Shown: positions 25,725-37,145, counted from the stretch's first letter. The stretch: 64,000 nucleotides of DNA from Rhyacichthys aspro (GCA_036850595.1 CM072160.1:3365773-3429772); one strand, 5' to 3'. Numbers and translations: made by a program. The notes: a model not told the origin generated them from the letters alone.

Positions 25725-26565
25725 GTATGTTCTAGTATTTAAAGTTTCACTGTTAAAAATGTCACAAAAAGTTGCTTATTTAGTTAATAAAACAGGATTG
25801 GTTTATGTACAAATAACTTTCTCTAGCTCACTGTATATTGACCAGGATTGCAAATTTGTGGCACAGTATTATGTGAATAGTAAGTAGTTAAACAGACTGT
25901 AAAATGGTTTGGGAAAATGGTTTAAACCCTAGTACACTGTATAAGGCCTACAGGCCAGAGAAACAATAAAAAATGAACAGGGGCTAAAGTACACCTAACT
26001 CAAAAACATTTATCCTGCTTTATGTCATTTCATTTATGTTGAATGTATTGATTGTAATGCAATATACACATTGGACATCATTTTGGATCACATTGGAAAC
26101 ATTTACACTAAACTAGTTCCCACTACATTTCACTGGCATTACTGCAGGGAACTGTAAACACTACAGTAAGGAACGATTTTGCATTGTGCAGCAAACTGAG
26201 TTGGGGATAAACTCACACAACACTGCCACCTACAGTTCATAAACAGAGCTATTATAAAGTTGTCACAAAGACATATCTTGTATAAGTAGATAAGAATGGA
26301 AAGAGACTACAACAAGTGGTACAAATAAAACCTTTACACATTTCATTCACTCACTCACTCACTCACTCACTCACTCACTCACTCACTTAACATTTAAGTA
26401 ATCTATCTGTGTCACCTGTGTCAAAATAATTCAAGGACTAAGTATAAGTATTCTGTATTCTAGAGCCTTGGAACGATAAAATATGCATAAAGTATCAAAT
26501 GAATAAAATATACAAAGACACATGATACTTACATAAATAATAATACATAAATATAGTTAATAAAG
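25725..26565. other. Intergenic or intronic stretch with a CACT microsatellite
   Basis: No gene is supported. A (CACT)n microsatellite occupies about 26346-26387. The rest is AT-rich. Confidence 0.5.
26346..26387. repeat. CACT tetranucleotide microsatellite
   Basis: About ten tandem copies of the tetranucleotide CACT/ACTC. Confidence 0.9.
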
Positions 26566-27006
26566 TTTATTCAGTTCAACAGGTTATTATGTGTTGTAAG
26601 TGTGGCTTTTTTTTCTGTTACACAGGCCTTGTTCATGGGCCTGACGGCCACAATCTCACAAGCTATGAAAACAATATTCATGTTTAACATTCTCTTCATA
26701 ATTTAAAAGATTCTCTTATCTGTTATGCATTTCAGTAAGGGTACCAATAGTGTAAAAAATTACATATTTCTTGCATAAAATTATGTTATGTTAATAAGCA
26801 TGCAGACCATTAAAACATCATTGTATAGTAAGCTTTGAGACAGACCTGAACAAACAAAATGTTTTTGAGTTAACCCACAACCAGAATTGCAATTCTTAAC
26901 TGCAAATTGCAAAAACTGGAAAAAGCAAATTGGGGAAGAAAAAGAGCAAGAGTTTGAAATAATTATTGATCAGCAACTCATTCCATCGAAGCAATGAAGT
27001 CTGTGG
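26566..27006 (-). terminator. Copy A 3' UTR with poly(A) signal
   Basis: AATAAA on the minus strand (26571-26566) lies 440 bases after the copy A stop, in the context GTTTATTCAG. The same signal in the same context follows copy B (37151-37146) and copy D (61561-61556), which supports it as the family 3' end. Confidence 0.55.
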
Positions 27007-27608
27007 TTAGACAACATTAGAGCGGCATGGACAGCCAAAGCGAACCTTGTAGTCGAAGCAGCGACGTCCGCTCTGGTCACGATTGCGACAGACCAATCCT
27101 TGAGTTGGACTGAAGCTGAAATGATAAACAGAGACAGTCTTAAATCTTTTACCAAGTTCTGAAAAGCTGCTTTATACAAAGATTCTTGTTAACTGTGAAC
27201 TCTAAGTAAGCCCTTAACTTGTTTGTGTCTCATCCATTTTTTAAGTAGAACATTATTTAGAATGTAATCCTGTTAAGAAAAGCAAACTTATCTGTATTGT
27301 GTTTGCTATTTGTTTAAGTTTACCCATATGTTGATGTTGGAAAACTACATTATTGTGTCTTTAATGTGTTTCATTGTAAATGAATAGTACATAGTGTATT
27401 GATTATACAGATTTGAAACAGTAAAAGACTTACTAAAGGAATGACTGTCCAGTGTAGGCAGCAGGAGTGTTAGTGTCCTTCGTCTCAGCATCAATGTAAA
27501 GAGGACTTTCACATATTTCTCCTGGATTCTCTTCTCGTAGGTTGCTGAGGAGTTCCCAGTCTCCGATGCCGTTGGGATTGTCCCGGTCAAACCACTTGGT
27601 CCAACACA
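27007..27608 (-). CDS. Copy A WxxW domain 2 (two exons) and stop
   Basis: Exons 27608-27434 (175 bases) and 27115-27007 (109 bases) encode CWTKWFDRDNPNGIGDWELL through GLVCRNRDQSGRRCFDYKV and RFGCPCRSNVV, then TAA at 27009-27007. The architecture CWxxWF...GDWE...C...LxCRN...DYxVRFxC matches the Mucin2_WxxW family. Confidence 0.9.
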
Positions 27609-30600
27609 CTAGCAGCAGATACAAGAATGGTCAGTGAACAAGCACAACTCCAAGCAACAAGTTCATTTGTGTAAAACAGACATACCTTTCTCACTGCAGA
27701 ACTCCTCTGGGCACATGAACCTGACTTTATAATCATGACAGTTGCAGCCTTTTTGGTCTTCATTTTTACAAACAAAGCCAGTTATTGTGTTATATCTATT
27801 GAAAGACACAAATTGAGTTGGGACAAGTTAGACAGTGAAATGATGATGACATGGTAGCTGTTGTTTGATGTTTATAAAGCCTTATTTATCGCTGGCCTTA
27901 CTTTAGTTCTGGCATTCTAGCACTGCACTGGTATATTTTACATTTATTATATATTTATTTACACTTACGATGCAATGACGTTGTTTGCTGAAGCTACACT
28001 GAGCCCAGATATAGTCTTGGCCTCAATCCAAAGAGGCTGGGTGCAGATCTTTCCAGGGTTTTCATTGTAAAGATCATTAAGAGTCTCCCAGTCTCCAGTT
28101 GAAGTGGGGTCATCTCTGTCAAACCATTCAGTCCAGCAGCCTGGATTAGAGAATATGGATCATGAACAGACACTCAGTGGAGAATCTGTCAAACTATACA
28201 CACTTCAAAGGACAGTTTTGTTCATTTTTTGATGTCAAATGTTCAGATTACATATCTAATGAGATACGTATGTCATAACAGTGAGAGGTATCACTCTGAC
28301 TCACTCACCAGTGTCAGTAGGGATGTCTGTATCACAGTTGCGACCATGGCTTCTTCTACACTTCACCTTTCTTTTGCGGCTGTCTCTGCTTCTGTCTTCA
28401 CCACTGTTCCTGTCCACATCATAGTCATCATCTTCAACGCTGAACCAGTCTTCCTCACTTTGACTTCTGCTTTGTCTGCTCCAGTCTTCCTCACTATCAC
28501 TGTGTTTGTCCTTTCCTTTTTCTTCACTGCTCTCATTACTGTTCCCGTTGTTGTTTCCTTGGTTCCCGTTATTTCCTTGGTTACCGTTATTTCCTTGGTT
28601 ACCGTTGTTTCCTTGGTTACCGTTGTTTCCTTGGTTACCATTGTTTTCCTGGTTACCATTATTTTCTTGGTTACCGTTGTTTCCCTGGTTACCGCTGTTT
28701 CCTTGATTACCGTTGTTTCCTAGGTTACCATTATTTCCTTGGTTACTGTTGTTTCCTTGATTACCATTGTTTCCCTGGTTACCGTTGTTTCCTTGGTTAC
28801 CATTGTTTCCCTGGTTGCCGTTGTTTCCCTGGTTACCGTTGTTTCCTTGGTTACCATTATTTCCTTGGTTACCGTTGTTTCCTTGATTACCATTGTTTCC
28901 CTGGTTGCTGTTGTTTCCTTGGTTACCATTGTTTCCCTGGCTACCATTGTTTCCCTGGTTACCGTTGTTTCCCTGGTTACCATTGTTTCCTTGGTTACCG
29001 TTGTTGTTTCCTTGGTTCCCGTTATTTCCTTGGTTACCATTGTTTCCTTGGTTACCGTTGTTTCCCTGGTTACCATTGTTTCCCTGGTTGCCATTGTTTC
29101 CCTGGTTGCATTTGTTTCCTTGGTTTCCATTGTTGCCTTGGTTACCGTTGTTTCCTTGGTTACCATTGTTTCCGTGGTTACCGTTGTTTCCCTGGTTGCT
29201 GTTTACTTGTCTGCAACGGTTACGAAGATTTTCTTGGTTTCTATTGTTTCCTTGGTTTCCGTTGTTTCCCTGGTTTCCGTTGTTTCCTTGGTTTCCGTTA
29301 TTTCCTTGGTTCCCATTGTTTCCTTGGTTGCCATTGTTTCCTTGGTTCCCATTGTTTCCTTGGTTGCCATTGTTTCCTTGGTTGCCATTATTTCCTTGGT
29401 TGCCATTGTTTCCTTGGTTCCCGTTGTTTCCTTGGTTCCCATTATTTCCCTGGTTGCCATTGTTGCCTTGGTTCCCGTTGTTTCCTTGGTTCCCATTGTT
29501 TCCTTGGTTACCATTGTTTCCTTGATTACCATTGTTTCCCTGGTTGCCGTTGTTTCCTTGGTTACCGTTGTGTCCCTGATTACCATTGTTTCCTTGGTTA
29601 CCGTTGTTGTTTCCTTGGTTCCCGTTATTTCCTTGGTTACTATTGTTTCCTTGGTTATTGTTGTTTCCCTGGTTACCTTTGTTTCCCTGGTTGCCATTGT
29701 TTCCCTGGTTACCATTGTTTCCCTGGTTGCCGTTGTTTCCCTGGTTACCGTTACTTCCTTGGTTACCATTGTTTTCCTGGTTACCATTATTTCCTTGGTT
29801 ACTGTTGTTTCCCTGGTTACCATTGTTTCCCTGGTTGCCATTGTTTCCCTGGTTACCATCGTTTCCTTGGTTATCGTTGTTGTTTCCTTGGTTCCCGTTA
29901 TTTCCTTGGTTACCATTGTTTCCTTGGTTATTGTTGTTTCCCTGGTTACCATTGTTTCCCTGGTTGCCATTGTTTCCCTGGTTACCATTGTTTCCCTGGT
30001 TGCCATTGTTTCCTTGGTTTCCATTGTTGCCTTGGTTACCGTTGTTTCCTTGGTTACCATTGTTTCCTTGGTTACCGTTGTTTCCCTGGTTGCTGTTTAC
30101 TTGTCTGCAACGGTTACGAAGATTTCCTTGGTTTCTATTGTTTCCTTGGTTTCCGTTGTTTCCTTGGTTGCCATTGTTTCCTTGGTTCCCGTTGTTTCCT
30201 TGGTTACCATTGTTTCCTTGGTTCCCGCTGTTTCCTTGGTTCCCGCTGTTTCCTTGGTTCCCATTGTTTCCTTGGTTCCCGTTGTTTCCTTGGTTCCCGT
30301 TGTTTCCTTGGTTCCCATTGTTTCCTTGGTTGCCATTGTTTCCTTGGTTCCCGCTGTTTCCTTGGTTACCATTGTTTCCTTGGTTGCCATTGTTTCCTTG
30401 GTTACCGTTGTTTCCCTGGTTACCGTTGCTTTCCTGGTTTCCGTTGTTTCCCTGGTTCCCATTATTTCCTTGATTGCCATTGTTTCCTTGGTTGCCATTG
30501 TTTCCTTGGTTCCCATTGTTTCCTTGGTTGCCATTGTTTCCTTGGTTACCGTTATTTCCTTGATTGCCATTGTTTCCTTGGTTGCCATTGTTTCCTTGGT

Positions 30601-33600
30601 TCCCATTGTTTCCTTGGTTGCCATTGTTTCCTTGGTTACCGTTGTTACCTTGGTTACCATTATTTCCTTGGTTGTCATTATTTCCTTGGTTCCCGCTGTT
30701 TCCTTGGTTACCATTATTTCCTTGGTTACCATTATTTCCTTGGTTGCCATTGTTTCCTTGGTTACCGTTGTTTTCCTGGTTTCCGTTGTTTCCTTGGTTT
30801 CCGTTGCTACCTTGGTTACCATTGTTTCCTTGGTTCCCGTTGTTATCTTGGTTACCATTGTTTCCTTGGTTACCATTGTTTTCTTGGTTGCCATTGTTTC
30901 CTTGGTTCCCGTTGTTTCCTTGGTTCCCGGTGCTTCCTTGGTTACCACTGTTTCCTTGGTTACCATTGTTTTCTTGGTTCCCATTGTTTCCTTGGTTCCC
31001 GTTGCTACCTTGGTTACCATTGTTTCCTTGATTGCCATTGTTTCCTTGGTTACCATTGTTTTCTTGGTTCCCATTGTTTCCTTGGTTTCCGTTGCTACCT
31101 TGGTTACCATTGTTTCCTTGGTTCCCGTTGTTACCTTGGTTACCATTGTTTCCTTGGTTACCATTATTTCCTTGGTTGCCATTGTTTCCTTGGTTCCCAT
31201 TGTTTTCTTGGTTGCCATTGTTTCCTTGGTTCCCGTTGTTTCCTTGGTTCCCGGTGCTTCCTTGGTTACCACTGTTTCCTTGGTTACCATTGTTTTCTTG
31301 GTTCCCATTGTTTCCTTGGTTCCCGTTGCTACCTTGGTTACCATTGTTTCCTTGGTTCCCGTTGTTACCTTGGTTCCCATTGCTTCCTTGGTTCCCATTG
31401 TTTTCTTGGTTCCCGTTGTTTCCTTGGTTCCCGTTGCTACCTTGGTTGCCATTGTTTCCTTGGTTCCCGTTGTTACCTTGGTTCCCGTTACTACCGTGGT
31501 TCCCATTGTTTTGTTGGTTGCTGTTTACTTGTCTGCAACGGTTACGAAGATTTCCTTGGTTTCCATTGTTCTCTTGGTTGACATTGTTTCCTTGATCACT
31601 GTTGTTTCCCTGGTTCCCGTTGTTTCCTTGGCTGCCATTGTTTCCTTGGTTCCCGCTGCTACCTTGGTTACAATTGTTTCCTTGGTTCCCGTTGTTACCT
31701 TGGTTACCATTGTTTCCTTGGTTACCATTATTTCCTTGGTTGCCATTGTTTCCTTGGTTGCCATTGTTTCCTTGGTTCCCGTTGTTTCCTTGGTTCCCAT
31801 TGTTCCCTTGGTTGCCATTGTTTCCTTGGTTCCCGCTGTTTCCTTGGTTCCCATTGTTTCCTTGGTTACCATTGTTTCCTTGGTTACCATTGTTTCCTTG
31901 GTTGCCATTGTTTCCTTGGTTACCGTTGTTTCCCTGGTTACCGTTGTTTTCCTGGTTTACGTTGTTTCCTTGGTTCCCATTATTTCCTTGGTTGCCATTG
32001 TTTCCTTGGTTCCTGTTGTTTCCTTGGTTGCCATTGTTTCCTTGGTTTCCATTGTTTCCTTGGTTCACGTTGTTACCTTGGTTACCATTGTTTCCTTGGT
32101 TGCCATTGTTTCCTTGGTTCCCTTTGCTACTTTGGTCACCATTGTTTCCTTGGTTTCCATTGTTTCCTTGGTTGCCATTGTTTACTTGGTAACCGTTGTT
32201 TCCTTTGTTACCATTGTTTCCTTGGTTACCATTGTTTCCTTGGTCCTCGTTGTTTATTTGGTTACCGTTGTTACTTTGGTTACCGTTGTTTTCTTGGTTA
32301 CTGTTGTTGCCTTTGCTATTTCCTGCTGGGCATCATAGAATAACACAAAATAACCCACTAATTGTATATTGTACTAAGTGTATGTTTTTTCTTAATTCTA
32401 AATAAATAAACAAGAATTAAATGGATGGGAATTGAAGAGAAGCTATCAATTTAAGTCCTTTAAATCAATTTACCGTATTTTCCGGACTATAGAGCGCACC
32501 TAAATATAAGCCGCACCCTCGAAAATTTAAAAGAAATATATATTTTGTCACATATAAGCCGCACCGGACTATAAGCCGCCGATATCCAGGCTGAGAAATA
32601 AGATATTTACATAGATTTTGTACCATAAGTGTTTATTCATACACCTGAACTGATTGTTTCCGAACAGTGCCTGTAACACGGCAGTTAAAGTGCTGATCAA
32701 ACAAAACAGAAAAGTCATTGATGGTTTTATTCATCTTCCTCCTGTGCACTAAAACCAAGTTGCTTTATTTTTCTTCCTCCTGCGTACTGAAACCACTGAA
32801 CACCAAACCACTGTCACTTTTCTTCCTCCGCACTGGTAAAGCACAACTGTGCAACTATTAAAGTGGCTTCATTCTCCCGTGCACTGAAACCACAAGTCAC
32901 TATTCATCTTCCTCCTGAGCATTGAAACTACTGAACACCAAACCACTGTCACTTCATTTGTTTTCCATTATGAGGGGGTGAGGGTGTAAAAATATTACCG
33001 TATTTTGCTGTTGTGCGTCTTGGGTTGCATGTGCCAAGAATAAAAACTTTCTTGTTTGCACTACCGTTGCCTGTCTCGTTTTTGCACTTCCTGCTAGAGC
33101 GCCCCCCTGAGGGCTGAAGAAAAATTCATAGAAAAGCCGCATCTCTGTATAAGCCGCATGGTTCAAAGCGTGGGAAAAAAGTAGCGGCTTATAGTCCGGA
33201 AAATATGGTAATGTAAATGCATAAATAAATATGGAACCAATTAATAAGGTTTGATAGCTTTTTATGTATTAAACATGATCAAAAATCCCTCCTTGTTAAT
33301 GTCAATAGAAAGTGGCATTTTTAACCATTCAATTTTTTTCCACAATATTTTATCTACTACTGCTATCTTTCCCCTGCTTTCTGTTGGTAAACACAAACTC
33401 TTAAATGACAAGGTCAGAGAACAGTAGATAAAATGTTTTACATACTGAATTTTTAATGCCATAGCTATCATCATGGATTTTGGGTGTTGCACATAATCAA
33501 AAATAAACTGCAAATTAAAAAAAATAAAAAATAAAAAACAAACTTACCCATGAGCAGCATTGCTGTTAGAATGATAATTACCTTTTGGAAAGAACAAAAT

Positions 33601-33684
33601 ACAAACACTTATTTAATTAAATATTTATCAGTTCACATTGCATAATTTATATTGAAAAAAGATCATACAAACCCAGTTTTTCAT
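27007..33684 (-). CDS. Copy A: secreted NQG-repeat protein with two WxxW domains
   Basis: Seven coding exons join into 1542 codons plus stop: 33684-33673 (leader exon begins 33712), 33581-33548, 32325-28309, 28140-27969, 27795-27686, 27608-27434, 27115-27007. All junctions are GT-AG and all phases fit (0,1,1,2,1,2). The product opens with MKNWVIIILTAMLLMG, a signal peptide. It continues with about 1255 residues of Asn/Gln/Gly repeat, then a linker rich in Ser, Glu, Asp and Arg, and ends in two WxxW domains (CWTEWFDRDDP... and CWTKWFDRDNP...). WxxW domains occur in gel-forming mucins (CysD) and CILP. No transmembrane segment follows the signal, so it should be secreted. The repeat has few Ser/Thr, unlike a mucin PTS domain. 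Its function is not known. A role in an extracellular gel or matrix is inference. Confidence 0.85.
27686..28140 (-). CDS. Copy A WxxW domain 1 (two exons)
   Basis: Exons 28140-27969 (172 bases) and 27795-27686 (110 bases) encode CWTEWFDRDDPTSTGDWETL through TGFVCKNEDQKGCNCHDYKV and RFMCPEEFC. The hallmarks are W-x-x-W-F, GDWE, and the final DYKVRFMC with paired cysteines. The split point inside the domain is the same in domain 2 and in copies B and D, so the two domains arose by duplication of an exon pair. Confidence 0.88.
28309..28550 (-). CDS. Copy A linker: acidic/basic segment before the WxxW domains
   Basis: This is the 3' end of the giant exon, encoding NESSEEKGKDKHSDSEEDW, then RQSRSQSEEDW, DDDYDVD, SRDSRKRKVKCRRSHGRN and DIPTDTG. 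It has several Ser-x-Glu sites of the kind FAM20C phosphorylates, and one strongly basic cluster. Copies B and D have the same linker with EGKGEHS instead of KGKDKHS and FSDED instead of FSVED. Confidence 0.85.
28551..32325 (-). repeat. Copy A giant repeat exon: 18-bp unit encoding GNQGNN
   Basis: The unit GGTAACCAAGGAAACAAC (Gly-Asn-Gln-Gly-Asn-Asn) repeats about 210 times. The frame set by the upstream exons stays open from 32325 to the linker. Variants include NQENN, NSGNQ, NGSQ and NDNQ. Three in-frame islands reading NLRNRCRQVNS interrupt the array. The 5' 250 bases are more degenerate (NQSNNGNQINNEDQ), suggesting an older edge. The opposite strand and one other minus frame are also stop-free only because of the unit's sequence. 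Confidence 0.9.
32473..33208. mobile_element. TA-flanked MITE in copy A intron
   Basis: The ends CCGTATTTTCCGGACTATA and its inverted partner (CCATATTTTCCGGACTATA on the other strand) are flanked by TA on each side (32471-32472 and 33209-33210). The interior repeats TATAAGCCGCA phrases and a tandem block of CACTGAACACCAAACCACTG-type sequence. The TA target suits the Tc1/mariner superfamily. It lies in the intron between the signal exon and the giant exon and is absent from the matching intron of copy C. Confidence 0.75.
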
Positions 33685-33712
33685 TTCGCCGGTTTACACT
33701 GCAAAGTTTGAC
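33548..33712 (-). CDS. Copy A signal-peptide mini-exons
   Basis: Exon 33712-33673 holds 28 bases of 5' UTR and codons M-K-N-W. Exon 33581-33548 (34 bases) holds VIIILTAMLLMG ending in phase 1. Copies B and C have the same two mini-exons encoding MKYW and VIIALIAVLLMG. Exons this small are missed by open-frame searches, but the shared splice sites in three copies support them strongly. Confidence 0.85.
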
Positions 33713-33870
33713 CTGTAGAAATGGGATATTTAAGTGTTTTATGACAGCAACATAGGCCCAAGAATAATTAAAAGAAAAGCAAAATAGAACAGCACATTTG
33801 TCCACAATTTCTGCTCAAACTAAATGTAAAGCATCAACCATTGCAATGAATGAAGCTACAAGAAACTCAC

Positions 33871-33955
33871 CAGAAATTTGTAGTGTTTTAAAGCTGGTAA
33901 CAGCAGAAGAAGAGCCTCTTGTCCTGATTCTGATCTGTCATAAATGCTTTTTCGC
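33871..33955 (-). promoter_or_regulatory. Copy A promoter and non-coding leader exon
   Basis: The donor AAATTTCTG|GTGAGT (GT at 33870-33869) closes a leader exon. About 70 bases upstream is CATTTATG, a degenerate counterpart of the TATTTAA box of copies B and C. The intervening sequence is alignable in all three (GTTACCAGC/GTTACCAAC, GACAGATC). Confidence 0.55.
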
Positions 33956-34009
33956 ATGCAAGTAATTATAAGTTTGCAGGTAAGTAACACCCACATCTAA
34001 GAGCTATTC

Positions 34010-35240
34010 ACCTGTTAAAGAATTACTCATTGTAATTGTTAGTTATGTAATTAGAACAAGGAAAAGCAAGATTTTTTAAAATTCCTTTTAAGAGTCATGT
34101 GAAAGATTAAAGGCGTCAACCTAACTATTGCACTGAATACACTTGATTATAGGTCTTTGATAACATGATAATTTACATGTAAAAATATGTAGCAGCGGTT
34201 TACTTTTTTATTACCTGTTTACTATACTGATGTAAAGTAAGTCTGTTTCTTGTCCTCTGGTATTTACACTTTTATTATTTATGTTAATGTACAGATGTAC
34301 TATTATGTTATATTTAATAATACTGTGCTTGTCTTGTGTTAACATTAAAGTTGTGCATTTCCAAACCTTTGCATTACCACTAAAATAAGCATGTGGTCTG
34401 TTAACATAGAAACTCACATTTTGAGAACCTATATCTGTGTGTTACTTTGACATTGCACAATAGGTCAGATTATTTTATCCAGCTGTCCTGTGTTTAAAAA
34501 TCAAATGTGCCACCCTAACTAACTTTTGACGCACACTCGATAATAGGTTTTTGATAACATGCTCACCAGTGTAATTTTCCACTGAAAATAATGAACAGTC
34601 ATTTAGTTAATTTTGATGACACATGACCTATTTATCTACTGATGATGTATTCTGGGGTTTTTTTTCGAAGTAATGATGATAATGTGATATTACATTAGAT
34701 CAGTTAAATTATTAAACATTATGAACATTAGACATTGTATAAAGTGTCTTAAAATGTAGGAAATAAAAGGCTGACAATGTCATGAGTCATTGGACAATTG
34801 GGTACATTTAAAAAAAATAAATTAATTAATTTGACCTGTACACTCTGATCATGAAACTACTTTGTCTTTGTGTTCCCATTTTTTTTCTTAATTATTGGGT
34901 CGAACCAATAATTATCTACTTGACCTGATTACTTGACCATTAACAACGATAATTAAAGTGGTGTTTAAGAAAATGTGAAACACCAATTAGCCAACACTGA
35001 GTCACTTAGTTTATATTAATTAAGTGGATACACCTTGTTATACTTAGTGACAAAGTGAACTGGTCAAGTTAGATGCCTGAGCTCCACAAATTATTAATGT
35101 TTATTGTACACTGTACATTTGCAACATTTCAAATAAAAAAGAAGTAGTATAGAATTCTAACATTTTATTTAGTCACTTTTAGCCATTGGAAAAATATTGA
35201 TTATACATAGTGATTCACATGTTGAATAAAGTGACAGCTT
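34010..35240. repeat. Segmental repeat block upstream of copy A
   Basis: This 1.2-kb block is closely similar to 46320-47680, and its start resembles about 59597-59800 (shared phrases TTACTCATTGTAATT, GTTATGTAATTAGAACAAGG, ACACCTTGTTA, GATGCCTGAGCTCC). It shows that whole gene-plus-upstream units were duplicated in tandem. No coding sequence was found in it. Confidence 0.7.
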
Positions 35241-35286
35241 TTTATATTTTTAGGGTTTTTTGGGTTTTTTGGTGTACTTGGTTTGT

Positions 35287-35679
35287 TGTGGGGAACTTTT
35301 GTTCTCCCTGAGGCTCCCCCCGCGGCGTTGAGGAGTGATTGGTGACACCTGTCTCTGATGTACAATCAAGCCTCCCCAACTTAAGGCCAGCAGAGACACT
35401 CCTCGACCCCAGAGTATACAGATCACCTCCGTGGTATCAGCTTGGCTCTTCTTCAGCGTTGGTAATATTTCTTGTGACCACTTGACATTGTTTTTTACCT
35501 GTGCCTCTCTTTTTGTTTTTTCCAGTGCCTCCCGTTGCCCTCACAGCCCAGCACTCTCCAGCAGTTCTCTTTTTGGTTTTGTTTGCACTCGTGGATTTTG
35601 TTTGTGTACCCTTGCACCTGTGAAATAAACTGTCTTCACCTGAACCGTTTCCGCTCCTGGGTCCAATTAGCTCCCCACA
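35287..35679 (+). mobile_element. Possible solo LTR
   Basis: The 393-base segment begins TGTGGGGA and ends TCCCCACA, inverted ends of LTR type. It is GC-richer than its surroundings and carries AATAAA at about 35622 near its end, as in an LTR R region. No clear target duplication was found, so it may be truncated or another element class. Confidence 0.4.
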
Positions 35680-35959
35680 CGCTACACACTCGATACATTA
35701 AACAGTTGTGATGTCAGTGTGGATATTAAAAGCTCTGTTGATTATTTAAAAATCTGCACATTGAAGCTCACATTTGTAGTTATAGAGGAGGATGCATAGA
35801 GTGATGTACACCATCTCCGTCTATTACAGAGAAACTAGTCCTTTTTATGTCAAGGAACCATTAAAACTACTTTTAGGCTGGTTTTGTTTTTCTGAAATGT
35901 CCAGGATAATAATTCACACACAACACTGCCACCTGTAGTTCATTAATGGATTATATATG

Positions 35960-37025
35960 TATATACAGTTGTGTTCAAAGTAATAGCAGTGTCTTTAAAA
36001 AAGTGACTAAAGCTGAAAATCCTTATAATAGCCTTTATTTTCATTCACACAAAAACATTGGGATGACTGCACTGTCTGTTCCAAATCAAAACATGAACAA
36101 AAAGAGGATCACATTTGTTATTCCTTTACACTTCTTTTATTAATTCCCTTGAAATGTCTTAATGGACTGGCCCCCACATACCTCTCAGAACTGCTGACCA
36201 TCCATGTTCCCACCAGAACAATGAGATCTACAAACCAGTGTAACTTAGTGGTACCTAGAACTCGGCCCAAAAACCAGAGGTGATAGGGCCTTTGCTGTAG
36301 CTGCTCCTGCTGTAGCTTTCTTGAGAATCACGGAACTAATCTTTCATTGTATTTTGAGAAGCTGACACATCTGTGAGCATGGAGTCAACCAGCTTCTGGG
36401 CTCCAGTGAACAGCCTGGGATCACTGGACTGTTCATCTGGATTTCTTGGTTTTGCCTCAGAAATAGCATTTTTGATGTCACCCACACGTTTTTTTCTATT
36501 GGATTAAGGTCCATGGATTGTGCAGGACTCTCTGTAACGTCAACCTTGTTGGTCTGGAACCAAGATGCTGCTCACTTACTGGTGTGTTTGGGGTCATTGT
36601 CTTGTTTAAACACAGGTTTCAAGGGCATTTTCTCTTCAGCAGAAGGCAACATGACTGTGTTTTGATGAACTGTAAACTGTGACTTGAATTCAGTGTTGGG
36701 GATGTTTCTCATTGTTTGGTGTTGGGTCCATTTATTGCACACCAGGGATCATGGATCAATTTGAATACATCAAAACACTTGAAGAAGTCACGCTGCTCAT
36801 GCCGAAGAAGAAGAAGAAACCTGTGTTTAAACAAGACAATGACCCCAAACACACCAGTAAGTGAGCAGCATCTTGGTTCCAGACCAACAAGGTTGATGTG
36901 TGGGTGACATCAAAATGCAGTGGAATAGTTCAGAGGTCCTGGGCTGTTTACAGGAGCCAGAAGCTGGTTGACTCCATGCTACACAGATGTGTCAGATTCT
37001 AAAAAGCACTGGGTTCAGTGATTCA
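35960..37025. mobile_element. Tc1-like transposon remnant with a large inverted duplication
   Basis: The left part begins CAGTTGTGTTCAAAGTAATA, a Tc1-family-like end. Within it, 36370-36640 and 36815-37010 are inverted copies of one another: GGTTGACTCCATGCTACACA on one side against TGTGAGCATGGAGTCAACC on the other. The right arm, read on the plus strand, gives FKQDNDPKHTSK, a hallmark of Tc1-type transposases, soon interrupted by a stop. The element is dead and could fold into a long hairpin. Confidence 0.6.
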
Positions 37026-37145
37026 AAGTAATGATAAATCTAAAGCTTTTATTATTGTTGTTAATAAATGAAACTTGGCCTGAACCATGTGCTATAATAA
37101 AATATATGTACTCAAGAAGCATGGATGACATTTGCTTGATATAGG

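Noticed and set aside
28371..28410. Basic cluster SRKRKVKCRR read as a nuclear localisation signal
   Set aside because: The protein starts with a signal peptide and ends in extracellular WxxW domains, so a nuclear role is unlikely.
28551..32325. CRISPR-like array appearance
   Set aside because: The units are directly tandem without unique spacers, they are coding, and the genome is a vertebrate's.
28739..32338. A 1,199-codon plus-strand open frame of VSLVT-type repeats
   Set aside because: It is the antisense of the copy A repeat exon. The minus frame is fixed by a signal peptide, splice sites and the WxxW domains, so the plus frame is a by-product.
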